Origin: Lachnospiraceae bacterium
GTDB taxonomy: Bacteria; Bacillota; Clostridia; Lachnospirales; Lachnospiraceae
Reading direction: 5' to 3'
Length of the DNA: 61,703 nucleotides
NCBI GenBank assembly: GCA_021202075.1
Contig: JAJQDT010000049.1
Span: 1-61,703, forward strand
Positions 27,412 through 35,239 of this stretch are shown piece after piece. The notes under the pieces were generated by a model. The model was not told the origin of the DNA. It was given only the letters and a program-made list of their open reading frames with translations, and searched no databases. Each line of letters starts with the position of its first letter. The first letter of the stretch is position 1. A program made the translations under genes and the position numbers.

Positions 27412-28608
27412 TTATTTTTTGCCGTATACCTTTTTCTCAAGCGTCTCATAGTCATAGCTGCGCTGTTCGAAATGATTGAACCGGTTCCCCTGCCCCGGTC
27501 GCCGGTCGCCCTGTGCGCTTTTGGACGAATACTTCTGTACCGCTTTCTTCTCTGCCTGCTTCTGCTCCCAGGTCCGATCCGCAGCTTCCACATCCGCCAT
27601 CGTATGGACGCCTGTTTTGTGCCACTGCTCCAGGATACCATCCGCATAGTCAAAGTTCGGCTCATGCAGCTTTTTCATCGTGCGGGCACATGCTTCCAAT
27701 ATCATATCCATCGTAAACCCATATTCATTGATCCAGCGCGACATCGTCTCCTGCTCCGTCGGAGCCGGATTGCGTCCCCGGATGCCGAACGCCTTCATGA
27801 TCTGGAAATAATTCTTATTGTAGAGGCCGGCTTCCTTCTTCGCAGCCTGAACCGTCGTAATCCCGGCCTCCGCCCAGCCCTCTGCGACCTTCTTCATATA
27901 ATGGCGGCTGGTCGTTCCCTTCGTAATACAGTATTCCAGCAGATACTCGATCAAATCCGCTGAAAACTTCAGTGTATGATAATAATAGACGAAATCATTC
28001 TGCTCGGTCGAGGAGAGCGGACGGCCCAGATACTGCTCCGCCACAAAAAACAGCTCCCGCAGATCCTGCTGTGCGTAATCCGGAAGCTCCCCGGGCATCG
28101 GCGTCTGTTCATCCCCTGCATCCGGCTCCTGCCCGTCCCGATCCGCCGCACTCCAGTCATAATGACCGGCGTCCGCCGTATTCCGCCTGCCACGCTCCGC
28201 CTGGAGATCACTGCCGCGGCTGCCCGAAGCTGTGTATGCGTCCTGACAGGACGACATCCCATCTGAGTAAAGATCCGCCGGCTCCTGCAGCTCTCCCGCC
28301 AGAATCACCGGCGTCGAATAACAGCCCGGCTCCGTAAAGGTCAGCGACTCCACGGTTCCGTCCGGCAAAAGCTTCGTCCGCACCAGGTTCTGCCGCTCCC
28401 AGTAAATAATCGCCCGCCGGACGTCCTTTTCTGTATGCTCAAACACATCCGCAATCGAAGAAAGCGACAGCTCACGCCCGCTGTTCGCACAGCGCAAAAG
28501 GTACAGATAGACCTTGACAAACTCCCCGTTCGCCTGAGGCATATACTGATCAATAAAAGAATTTTGCACCACCGTAGAGCCTTCCGGTGTGTCCGTATAA
28601 ATCTTCAT
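27412..28608 (-). CDS. dnaD: DnaD-type primosome protein
   Basis: A DnaD-family replication initiation protein of 398 residues. The N-terminal winged-helix part covers about residues 20-90 (VKVYLYLLRCANSG, SIADVFEHTEKDVRRAIIYWERQNLV). Two DnaB2/DnaD-like domains follow, the second with YGFTMDMILEACARTMKKLHEPNFDYADGI-type residues. A linker at about 105-170 is low-complexity and acidic. With DnaC it would help load helicase at origins or restart forks. Five DnaA boxes lie in its upstream region. Confidence 0.9.
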   Translation of the reverse strand: MKIYTDTPEGSTVVQNSFIDQYMPQANGEFVKVYLYLLRCANSGRELSLSSIADVFEHTEKDVRRAIIYWERQNLVRTKLLPDGTVESLTFTEPGCYSTPVILAGELQEPADLYSDGMSSCQDAYTASGSRGSDLQAERGRRNTADAGHYDWSAADRDGQEPDAGDEQTPMPGELPDYAQQDLRELFFVAEQYLGRPLSSTEQNDFVYYYHTLKFSADLIEYLLEYCITKGTTSRHYMKKVAEGWAEAGITTVQAAKKEAGLYNKNYFQIMKAFGIRGRNPAPTEQETMSRWINEYGFTMDMILEACARTMKKLHEPNFDYADGILEQWHKTGVHTMADVEAADRTWEQKQAEKKAVQKYSSKSAQGDRRPGQGNRFNHFEQRSYDYETLEKKVYGKK

Positions 28609-28655
28609 CACGCACGCCTTTCTTAGGAACTGCCGCCGCAGACTGTCTTTTTAGC

Positions 28656-28664
28656 AGTATAGCA
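28656..28664 (-). promoter_or_regulatory. Extended -10 promoter of dnaD operon
   Basis: On the minus strand TGCTATACT is an extended -10 element about 48 bases before dnaD. No standard -35 is seen at 17 bases; TTGATA lies 20 bases upstream of the TGC. Confidence 0.5.
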
Positions 28665-28695
28665 TAATTCCCGCGAAATGAGAATATCAACTTTT

Positions 28696-28735
28696 CCACC
28701 GGAATCCCATTTCGGTCACAGTGGTTTTCCGGTGG
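28696..28735. other. Inverted repeat near DnaA boxes
   Basis: CCACCGGAA (28696-28704) pairs with TTCCGGTGG (28727-28735), a perfect 9-bp inverted repeat with a 22-base spacer between the dnaD promoter and the DnaA boxes. Its role is unknown. Confidence 0.4.
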
Positions 28736-28739
28736 ATAT

Positions 28740-28903
28740 TGTGAATAATGTGGATAAGTGGTTGACAATAATTATTTTCCTTCCCTGCAAATGCCGAAAA
28801 ACAGAAGATTTTGTCAAAATATTATGTAAATCAATCCATTCACAGAAAATCCCCCTGTTTTTTCCACCTCGGCTGTGCATAAAAGTGTGGATAATGTGGA
28901 TAA
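28740..28903 (-). promoter_or_regulatory. Cluster of five DnaA boxes
   Basis: Five perfect TTATNCACA boxes lie on the minus strand at 28740-28748, 28749-28757, 28874-28882, 28886-28894 and 28895-28903. Two pairs abut with no gap. The roughly 115 bases between the groups are AT-rich. The stretch between dnaD and the next gene has no coding sequence. It could control dnaD by DnaA, titrate DnaA, or be part of an origin; dnaA and dnaN are not in the window. Confidence 0.85.
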
Positions 28904-28973
28904 CTTTAAAAAAATCAGCAGCCATCAGGGGTTTGGGATGTGCAAAAAATGTTCGTAACGGTACCGCTGCCTG

Positions 28974-30647
28974 TCACAATTTCTTCAGCATCTCCCGCTC
29001 GCGGCTCTGGCAGGTAAATAAAATCACCTGCCGCCCGCTTTTTTTCAGCCATCGCAATGTGGCCTCCAGCCGCCGGTCGTCGTACAGTGCGAATGTCTCA
29101 TCGAGAATCAGGGGCAGCTTCGAGCCATTGCCCAGCAGTTCTCCCGCCGCCATGCGGAGTGCAAAATAAATCTGCTGCATGGTTCCGCCGCTGACCTGAC
29201 TGACGCCGAGCACCCGGTCTGGCGTATGGATCCGGATTTCCCCCGTGTCGTCCATCACGATGCGCCGGTACCGGCCGCCCGTGATTTCTCCCAGGATTTC
29301 AGACGCGCGCTCGTTGATCCGTCCGCCGTTCTGCCGGTAAATCCGGTCTGAGAGCTCACAGATCCGGTCAATCGCCAGCGTCAGTGCCGCTATCTCCTGG
29401 CCGGAGCCCTCCGGGCGGACATGCTCCTGGTAGAGGATCTCCAGCTCGTCCTGCAGCTTCCGGTACGCGTCCTCCCCTCTGCCGATTTCCTCAAGAAGCC
29501 CCGGCGGAAGAGATGGTTCCTCTGCCTGCTCCGGGGCTGATTTCTCCCCATCGCTTTTTACCGGGGCAAACAGCGCGTGAACCCCAATCGCCATTCCCCA
29601 GAAAATCACGGTAAACACGCCCAGAAAAATGCGCAGCGCATCGGTCCCGGCCAGAAAAATACCGCCAAGTGTCAGCGCCCCGGCAATCGCGAGCATCACG
29701 ATAAGCAGAATGCGCATCGCTGGGGACACAGCAGAATCGCTCCTTTTCCGGTTCCCTGACGGGATATCCTGCCGGTCATTTCCCCAAGCCGCCTCCCAAG
29801 AACCCCCGCGGCCGAACCCGTTCCCGTCGTTCCCCGGGACAGATCCTGCGCCGACGCCATACGTGCGCCCGGCTCCGCCGTCTGACGCCCCAAAGTCTCC
29901 GGACATACCCGATCCGCCGCCTGAAGCCCCAAAGCCTCTGGACATGCCTGTTCCGGCCTGCCGTTTCAGCATCTCCAGATTCCGCCGCAGCTGATCGGCC
30001 TGCTCCTGCTTTGCGGCGATTTTTTCCTCCAGTGCGGCGTCCTCCTTCTTTTTCTGCTGCTCCAGCTGCTTCTTTCTTTTCCGCAGCCCCTGAAGCGCCC
30101 GTGTCACATCAATCTCACCGCTTCCGGTGCTGTCACAGTTCATCATATAATTTCGTATCTCCGCCGCAAGCCCGTCATCGGTCTCACTGTGTGCCTGCGG
30201 GATAAAAACGGAATTGAGAAAAGCCGTCTCACTAAGGCCTCCCAGTAAAACCTCCAGATCCTCCTGCGGGTGCTCCGACTCCAGCGCCCTCGTCTCACAG
30301 ACCAGGCCGAGAGGTTTTGCGCTCCGGTCAAAGCAGCGGTCAATCCGATAGCTCTCCTGGTCCTCCAGGATACGCATGCTTCCCAGAAACGCCCCCGGGG
30401 AATCCCATGGCTGCCGCAGCTGATATTCATCCATCCGGGCCGCCCGCCCCCGCGCGCGGTTCAGTCCATAAAACATCGCCCGAATAAAGGAATGAATCGT
30501 CGTTTTTCCCGTCTCGTTCCCGCCGCTGATGATATTGATGCCCGGACGGAATGCCATATGATAGTCGGAAAACTTTCCGTACTTTTTGATGATTAGCTCC
30601 TGTATTTCCATAAGCTCCCCTTCCCCGTTATCCCGGCTGACGCTCAT
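28974..30647 (-). CDS. Rad50/YhaN-like ATPase with membrane segment
   Basis: An SMC/Rad50-type ATPase of 557 residues, possibly starting at ATG 30611. Walker A GGNETGKTT lies near residue 45, a short coiled coil near 195-235, and the C-terminal signature VSGGTMQQIYFALRMA and Walker B LPLILDETFALYDD close the site. Unlike Rad50/SbcC, the middle lacks a long coiled coil with zinc hook. It has a Gly-rich stretch with a 13-residue tandem repeat (GMSRGFGASGG type, about 240-270) and two adjacent hydrophobic helices (about 312-358). It resembles the YhaN group and overlaps the YhaO/SbcD-like gene by ATGA, so the two probably form a nuclease-ATPase complex at the membrane. Confidence 0.82.
   Translation of the reverse strand: MSVSRDNGEGELMEIQELIIKKYGKFSDYHMAFRPGINIISGGNETGKTTIHSFIRAMFYGLNRARGRAARMDEYQLRQPWDSPGAFLGSMRILEDQESYRIDRCFDRSAKPLGLVCETRALESEHPQEDLEVLLGGLSETAFLNSVFIPQAHSETDDGLAAEIRNYMMNCDSTGSGEIDVTRALQGLRKRKKQLEQQKKKEDAALEEKIAAKQEQADQLRRNLEMLKRQAGTGMSRGFGASGGGSGMSGDFGASDGGAGRTYGVGAGSVPGNDGNGFGRGGSWEAAWGNDRQDIPSGNRKRSDSAVSPAMRILLIVMLAIAGALTLGGIFLAGTDALRIFLGVFTVIFWGMAIGVHALFAPVKSDGEKSAPEQAEEPSLPPGLLEEIGRGEDAYRKLQDELEILYQEHVRPEGSGQEIAALTLAIDRICELSDRIYRQNGGRINERASEILGEITGGRYRRIVMDDTGEIRIHTPDRVLGVSQVSGGTMQQIYFALRMAAGELLGNGSKLPLILDETFALYDDRRLEATLRWLKKSGRQVILFTCQSREREMLKKL
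29887..29964 (-). repeat. 39-bp tandem repeat inside Rad50-like gene
   Basis: GCCCCAAAG at 29887 recurs at 29926, giving two 39-bp (13-codon) units that encode Gly-rich repeats. The frame is kept. Confidence 0.65.
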
Positions 30648-31696
30648 TTATCCGGATACAAAAGTGCCTCCAGCCCCAGATAAAGCGCTTTCTGTTCTGT
30701 CAGATTCTTCGGGCCGTCTCCGAAGCTCTCGATATAATCTCCAATCAGCTGTCCGCGGTACTGCCGCTTCAGCTCCTCTAAATGAAACGCCGGTACGGTC
30801 CGATCCTCAATATCCAGAATCCGTCCGCATTTTAAATATTCCCGGAAGTCAGGCCGAAACTGCGGATGCCGTTCCCCGACCAGTGTGATCCGGTAGGTAT
30901 TCTGGCTGCCATTTACACGCACCGTTTCCGCAATTTTTTCCCGCACAGAAAATGCCGTGTCCCCCTCTGTCACAGCCACCTCTTCCTTCCGGTACTGCCT
31001 CCCGGCCTTTTCCACGAAGGAAAGGCGGACCTTTTTCCGCTGCACCTCGCCAATGATGTAGCCATGCGGGCCGATGTCGTCGCAGTCAATCGGCTCCAGC
31101 GCGCCGGCGTACATGGCCAGGTTCCGGATAAACACCTGCGGTTTGTGGATGTGCCCCAGCGCAATATAATCAAAGCCGGCTTTTGCCAGTTTTTCCCTGC
31201 TGATCGGGATATGTGAGGCGTCCCCGCCATGTGCGAGCAGGATCTTAAAATAATCGCTCTTCTCAGCCACAATGGCGTCGTACAGAGGAGCAGTGATCTC
31301 CTGGCGCTGATAGCTGAACCCGTAAATCTCTGTTTTCAGATCCGGCAGCCGCACCCGCTCACATTCCGGCGAAAACAGGCAGATCACATTCTCGTTCCAC
31401 GGGTAAGTCAGATACGCCGACCCCGGCGCCAGGCAGTCGTGATTACCTGCCATCAATACCACCGCCGTCTGCTCTAGCGTTGAAAAAAGGTAATTGACCT
31501 CCTTCAGTTCATTCGGTTCCGGCTGCCGGTGAAACAAATCCCCCGCGATCAGCAGCAGATCCACTTTCCTTTCATTCGCGTCGGCAATGCACTGCCGAAA
31601 GCTTTCCCACAATTCTCTCCCCCTGTCTTTTGACCAGGGATAGCCGCGATCCGGCGCGGCGCCCAGATGTACATCCGCGATATGCATAAAACGCAA
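30644..31696 (-). CDS. SbcD/YhaO-like metallophosphoesterase
   Basis: A calcineurin-type nuclease subunit with all family motifs: HIADVHLG near the N-terminus, LLIAGDLFHR, VLMAGNHDC, LLAHGGD and GHIHKPQ. The TTG at 31696 is the chosen start because GGGGAGG lies eight bases upstream; the only nearby ATG (31687) is too far from it. It is 350 residues. It is translationally coupled to the downstream Rad50-like ATPase, as in the Mre11-Rad50 and YhaO-YhaN pairs, and probably acts in DNA end processing. Confidence 0.88.
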   Translation of the reverse strand: MRFMHIADVHLGAAPDRGYPWSKDRGRELWESFRQCIADANERKVDLLLIAGDLFHRQPEPNELKEVNYLFSTLEQTAVVLMAGNHDCLAPGSAYLTYPWNENVICLFSPECERVRLPDLKTEIYGFSYQRQEITAPLYDAIVAEKSDYFKILLAHGGDASHIPISREKLAKAGFDYIALGHIHKPQVFIRNLAMYAGALEPIDCDDIGPHGYIIGEVQRKKVRLSFVEKAGRQYRKEEVAVTEGDTAFSVREKIAETVRVNGSQNTYRITLVGERHPQFRPDFREYLKCGRILDIEDRTVPAFHLEELKRQYRGQLIGDYIESFGDGPKNLTEQKALYLGLEALLYPDK

Positions 31697-31724
31697 CGTG
31701 CTGTTCCTCCCCAAATTTTTTTAC

Positions 31725-31733
31725 AGTATACCA
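31725..31733 (-). promoter_or_regulatory. Promoter -10 of SbcD/Rad50-like operon
   Basis: On the minus strand TGGTATACT is an extended -10, giving a leader of only about 20 bases. It is back-to-back with the plus-strand -10 at 31757. Confidence 0.55.
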
Positions 31734-31756
31734 TAGTTTTTTTGTTAAGGCTATGA

Positions 31757-31762
31757 TATAAT
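31757..31762 (+). promoter_or_regulatory. -10 box upstream of mscL
   Basis: TATAAT on the plus strand, about 315 bases before mscL; no good -35. The palindromic element begins inside it, as at 14939 and 17236. Confidence 0.45.
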
Positions 31763-31923
31763 GAAAGCCGCGCAACTAAAAATCGCTTCGCGATTGCATA
31801 TCCCGTACGAAGTGCGGGATGCCACCCCGGCGAGGGGCGCGGTACCGTCCTCGATTTCCGCTGGCGCTGGAAATCGGGACATTGCCTTCGTCCATACTCG
31901 CTGTGCGAGTACGGACATGTAAT
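31761..31923 (+). mobile_element. GGAAGCC palindromic element, long form
   Basis: This is the longest simple copy. It contains ATGAAAGCCGCGCAA, the hairpin AATCGC/GCGATT, ATCCCGTAC/GTGCGGGAT and CCACCCCGGCGAGGGGCGC. The GGTACCGTCCTCGATTTCC/GGAAATCGGGAC hairpin follows, and then TCCATACTCGC/GCGAGTACGGACATGT. It combines modules found separately at 3777, 14943 and 17240. It lies between divergent operons and would form part of the mscL leader. Confidence 0.75.
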
Positions 31924-31958
31924 CTTTAAAAAGCTGTCACCCGGGTCACGAACAATCT

Positions 31959-32019
31959 CCAGGTTCCCGCTCATACCCATGCCGTCATGCGGACAGCATG
32001 GGTATGAGCGGGAACCTGG
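31959..32019. repeat. Perfect 24-bp hairpin before mscL
   Basis: Positions 31959-31982 pair perfectly with 31996-32019 around a 13-base loop; the arm begins CCAGGTTCCCGCTC. Flanking sequence (CCGGGTCACG; CCGTGTCCGG) is partly complementary and extends the stem. It lies 60 bases before mscL. It has no T-run on the plus strand, so it is not a simple terminator. Confidence 0.8.
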
Positions 32020-32078
32020 CATCATCCGTGTCCGGAGCGGTTACCAACACCTTTATTAAAAAAACGGAGGAGAAAAAC

Positions 32079-32519
32079 ATGAGCAAAATAGTAGACGAGT
32101 TCAAAGCCTTTATTATGCGCGGCAATGTCATTGATATGGCAGTCGGCGTAATCATCGGCGCCGCGTTCAGTAACATTGTGTCCTCACTGGTCAATGACAT
32201 CGTCATGCCGATCGTCACACTGATCACCGGGCGCATCAATTTCACAGACCTGATGATTCCGCTGGATGGGAACAGCTACAGCACCCTGGCCGCCGCGCAG
32301 GAAGCAGGAGCCTCTGTGATTGCATACGGTAATTTCATTCAGATGGTCGTCGAGTTCCTTCTGACCGCGCTGGTCATCTTCGCCGTGATCAAGGCCATCA
32401 ACAAGCTCCACAAGCCAGCTCCCGAGCCGGAGAAAACAACCAAGATCTGCCCGTTCTGCAAGTCGGAAATACATAAAGACGCGACCAAATGCCCGAACTG
32501 CACATCCGCAGTCTTATAA
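32079..32519 (+). CDS. mscL: Large-conductance mechanosensitive channel with zinc ribbon
   Basis: MscL releases solutes on osmotic downshock. The start at 32079 (MSKIVDEFKAFIMRGNVIDMAVG) has GGAGGAG. Two membrane helices (about residues 14-45 and 80-105) flank a periplasmic loop, as expected. The C-terminus carries a two-CXXC zinc ribbon (CPFCKSEIHKDATKCPNC) after the cytoplasmic helix, an addition to the E. coli type protein. The total is 146 residues. It is read from the plus strand between two minus-strand operons. Confidence 0.94.
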   Translation: MSKIVDEFKAFIMRGNVIDMAVGVIIGAAFSNIVSSLVNDIVMPIVTLITGRINFTDLMIPLDGNSYSTLAAAQEAGASVIAYGNFIQMVVEFLLTALVIFAVIKAINKLHKPAPEPEKTTKICPFCKSEIHKDATKCPNCTSAVL

Positions 32520-32549
32520 GATCATCAGTAATGAAAAGGCAGTCTGCGG

Positions 32550-32719
32550 CTGATTGGGCGTTCCACGCCCATCCCAAAACGAAAGAACAGCCCTCCGCGG
32601 ATAAATCCGCAAGGGCTGTTCTTTCGTTTTGCTGCTCTATGGAGAGCCGCGCCATTCCGAATCATGCTAAAGCATGATGGCGCGGCCTGCGTCCCGCATC
32701 CAATTGCGATGCGGGACAA
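32550..32719 (+). mobile_element. Composite palindromic element after mscL
   Basis: Modules in order are GGGCG/CGCCC, a perfect 19-bp hairpin (32576-32594 with 32612-32630), and ATGGAGAGCCGCGCCATTC. Then come an ATCATGCT/AGCATGAT hairpin, GATGGCGCGGCCTGCGTCC and GTCCCGCATC/GATGCGGGAC. The first two modules also occur, diverged, in the 46.7-47.0 kb element. Its end lies right at the stop codon of the DnaJ-like gene on the opposite strand. Confidence 0.75.
32576..32630. terminator. Probable terminator of mscL and dnaJ-like operon
   Basis: A perfect 19-bp stem whose right arm ends TTTCGTTTT, with a 17-base loop. It lies between convergent genes and may act in both directions. It is also a module of the surrounding element. 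Confidence 0.6.
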
Positions 32720-33451
32720 TTAGCAACATATAATTGGCACACCCATGCGCATGCCGCCTCCGCCGCCGCAGCAGCAGCTGCAGACCAGCCAGGTCAGGCA
32801 AAGCCGCGTACAGTAATTGTTCGCGTTCGTCATCGGGTTGCCGTACTCTTCTCCCATCGACTGATACCAGCGCCCGCCGCCTTCCATCTCTGAGAGGAGC
32901 TGGCGGTACTGGAGATTGTTCGGCTCCATCTGAACCGCCCTCTGTGCGTGATCCAGCGCCAGGACGTTGTTGCCCCGCCCGGAATTCGCCAGCGCGCTCA
33001 GATAGTACCAGCGCGCGGTGCGGTTCTGAATGCCGTTCAGCACGTTGATGGCTTCATCATAATGGTTACTTCGAATATAGTTCTCCGCCGCGCGCAGATG
33101 CGGGTCATCGCCTGCTGAGGATCCGGAGCTGCTGCCGGTCCCTCCGGCGTTTCCATACCCGCCATACCGCCCGTAACCGCCGAAGCCGCCGTATCCGCCT
33201 GAAGAAGATGATGATGAGGATCGGCCACCATTCTGCTTTGCCTCATAGCTGCCGGCGCCATGCTCCTTATCATACATGATCTGCTGATACGCCTGCTGCA
33301 CTTCCTTAAACTTTTCTTCCGCCTGCGCCTTATTCGGATTGTTAATATTCGCATCCGGATGATACTGCCTGCTCAGCTTGCGGTAGGCCTTTTTTACTTC
33401 CTCCTCGGAAGCGTTCCTCGATACACCCAGGACCTCATATGGATCTTTCAT
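32720..33451 (-). CDS. DnaJ-domain protein with Gly/Ser linker
   Basis: A 243-residue protein starting [19 protein letters not shown], with the J-domain HPD motif at about residue 34. After a Gly/Ser/Tyr-rich linker (about 75-120) comes a helical TPR-like part with repeated small residues ([31 protein letters not shown]). The C-terminus is Cys/Gly-rich and hydrophobic ([11 protein letters not shown]). ATG 33451 follows GGAGGAG and overlaps the upstream stop by 17 bases. It should recruit an Hsp70 to a client, possibly the DUF5685 protein. Confidence 0.85.
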   Translation of the reverse strand: MKDPYEVLGVSRNASEEEVKKAYRKLSRQYHPDANINNPNKAQAEEKFKEVQQAYQQIMYDKEHGAGSYEAKQNGGRSSSSSSSGGYGGFGGYGRYGGYGNAGGTGSSSGSSAGDDPHLRAAENYIRSNHYDEAINVLNGIQNRTARWYYLSALANSGRGNNVLALDHAQRAVQMEPNNLQYRQLLSEMEGGGRWYQSMGEEYGNPMTNANNYCTRLCLTWLVCSCCCGGGGGMRMGVPIICC

Positions 33452-34544
33452 AATCTCCTCCAACACCGGTTTTAGCCTGGTCTTTCTTCTTCCCTCCGGC
33501 TTTTTCCTGCAGCATAGAATATTTACACCAGACTCCGGAATACAGGATGTTTCGTATAATCGGCGCATACATCAGGACGGGCAGCCGTTCAAATGCGCGC
33601 GAGGCCTCGGTCATCATTCCGGTCAGGATTTTCTGAATCTCTTCCCGATACGGGTCAGCCCATATACTGCGTCCGCCGCCATCCGGCATATCGTTCAAAG
33701 CATCCTGCCCCGGAGACGCCCCTTTTTCTTTCTCTACCGGTTTTTCCGCTGTCCGATCCCCCAGCGCCGCCGCAAATACATTGTAATTGCCATGCTTTTT
33801 ATCTTTTTCAATATCTTCAAGGGCATCCATCAGGTAGATAAATTTTCCCAGATAAAAACCAATCTGCCGCAGGTCATCCTGCCAGAGATCATCCTTCCAG
33901 ACAAACAGCTCCGCCAGAAAATTTCCGGTCAGCCCCGCCACATAGTCAATATCGGTCGCAGCGTCCGGCGCGGAACCCCGTCCGTCACAGACCGGCTCAG
34001 CCCCGTAAACCTTTTTCGTGTCAGAAGACTCTTCCCGTGCAGCCTCAGCCTCAGAACCGGTATCTGAGCCGGAAGCCGCACTTCTGGCTTTCCATGCAGC
34101 CTCGATTTCATGAAGACGGCCGATATTTTCTTCGACCGCTTTCGCCTGCCTCGGGTACTCGTCCACTATTTTTTTGTACGCACTCTCAAGCAGAGAGGAA
34201 AGTATGCGCCCGGAAGGTCTGTGCTCATCCTCCCAGTCGTCCAGCCCTTTCTGATAAGCCAGCAGCACACACATATCCGCCGCATACCCGATCGCGTCGT
34301 TGCGCGCCATCTGATGCTTATGCACCGGATGCAGCAGACAGCGGCTCTCATCAACGGTCGTCTCCGGCTCATACAGACCGGTCAGAAGGATTGCGAGAAA
34401 GGTCGTATCATAGTTCAGCACCAGCTGCGCTCTCCGGCCGTAGCGGCGGTGCAGCTCCTGGCACAATCCGCAATAGAAGCTGCGATAGGTCGTGTATTCC
34501 CGCAGCTTCAGTTCCTGTTCATTTATATAAATATAACCAAACAT
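33435..34544 (-). CDS. DUF5685 family protein
   Basis: An all-helical protein of 369 residues with the family start [17 protein letters not shown] and conserved [33 protein letters not shown] and KHGNYN segments. The Asp-rich helices recall trans-isoprenyl synthase-like folds, but no function is known. Two low-complexity insertions (about residues 150-195 and 260-290) match the habit of other genes here. It is the middle gene of a three-gene operon with the zinc-ribbon and DnaJ-like genes. Confidence 0.8.
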   Translation of the reverse strand: MFGYIYINEQELKLREYTTYRSFYCGLCQELHRRYGRRAQLVLNYDTTFLAILLTGLYEPETTVDESRCLLHPVHKHQMARNDAIGYAADMCVLLAYQKGLDDWEDEHRPSGRILSSLLESAYKKIVDEYPRQAKAVEENIGRLHEIEAAWKARSAASGSDTGSEAEAAREESSDTKKVYGAEPVCDGRGSAPDAATDIDYVAGLTGNFLAELFVWKDDLWQDDLRQIGFYLGKFIYLMDALEDIEKDKKHGNYNVFAAALGDRTAEKPVEKEKGASPGQDALNDMPDGGGRSIWADPYREEIQKILTGMMTEASRAFERLPVLMYAPIIRNILYSGVWCKYSMLQEKAGGKKKDQAKTGVGGDYERSI

Positions 34545-34550
34545 ATGCCA

Positions 34551-34958
34551 TCAGCTTCTCTTCTGAAATTCATTGCGGCATTTCGGGCAGGTGATACAGA
34601 TCTTCCCTTTCCCCCGCGGGACACGGATCTTCTGTCCGCAGGACGGACATTTATAAATATGGTAATCCTTCGACTGCTTCGCACGCCGTTCCGCCTTCCG
34701 GAAGCGACCTGTAATACTGTCCAGAATCTCATGGTATTTATCGTCCTCCGCCCGGCGCTTCATCTCGTTGCGCGAAAACATCCGAAAATAGCTGAGCACG
34801 AGAAGCACCAGAGCCAGAAGGTATATCAGCGGCTGGCTCGTAAATATGTTAATCACAAGCAGCACCAGGCATACCGCCAGCATGAATTTGGAAAGATCAT
34901 CCGTGCCGTATCTTCCATACATAAAGTCCAAGAAAAAGTCCGAAATTTTTCTTCTCAT
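34551..34958 (-). CDS. Membrane zinc-ribbon protein
   Basis: A 135-residue protein with two close hydrophobic helices (about residues 25-58), a basic helix and a C-terminal zinc ribbon (YKCPSCGQKIRVPRGKG then CPKC). It is the first gene of the DUF5685/DnaJ operon, with ribosome site AGGCGG. Its function is unknown; it could anchor the operon products at the membrane. Confidence 0.8.
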   Translation of the reverse strand: MRRKISDFFLDFMYGRYGTDDLSKFMLAVCLVLLVINIFTSQPLIYLLALVLLVLSYFRMFSRNEMKRRAEDDKYHEILDSITGRFRKAERRAKQSKDYHIYKCPSCGQKIRVPRGKGKICITCPKCRNEFQKRS

Positions 34959-35068
34959 GTTAAAATCCGCCTCGCATTTCTTTTTACTAACTTATTCTAA
35001 CCGTTCAGAACCGGTTCAAAAGGAAAAGGCATTCTGCAATCTCCCGCTCTGAACAGATATCTTAAAAG

Positions 35069-35097
35069 AATTTACGCCAGATTGAAAAGAATGTCAA
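35069..35097 (-). promoter_or_regulatory. Promoter of zinc-ribbon/DUF5685/DnaJ operon
   Basis: On the minus strand TTGACA (35092-35097), 17 bases, TAAATT (35069-35074). The palindrome GAACCGGTTC lies downstream at 35008-35017 in the leader. The spacer 34959-35239 has no other feature that I can support. Confidence 0.65.
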
Positions 35098-35239
35098 CGG
35101 ATGGCGGTCTTATTTCACAGAAATTTTAGAGATATACTGTTTCGTTAAGAAAGTGCCTCTTACTGCCAGGAACAGACAGAAGAAAGCCATATAGCGACCG
35201 CGCGGCGAATGAACGGCGCATGAGCGCTTCCGGTATCTG

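Noticed and set aside
28681..28973. Definite chromosomal origin
   Set aside because: Five DnaA boxes are suggestive, but dnaA, dnaN, rpmH and gyr genes are absent and strand orientation of genes does not switch clearly here. It is reported only as a DnaA-box cluster.
31825..31860. T-box-like GGTACCGCG on the minus strand
   Set aside because: GGTACC with GCG resembles the T-box antiterminator, but it falls inside the palindromic element, with no specifier stem or downstream synthetase or amino-acid gene. Similar GGTACC pieces occur in other copies, so it comes from the palindrome.
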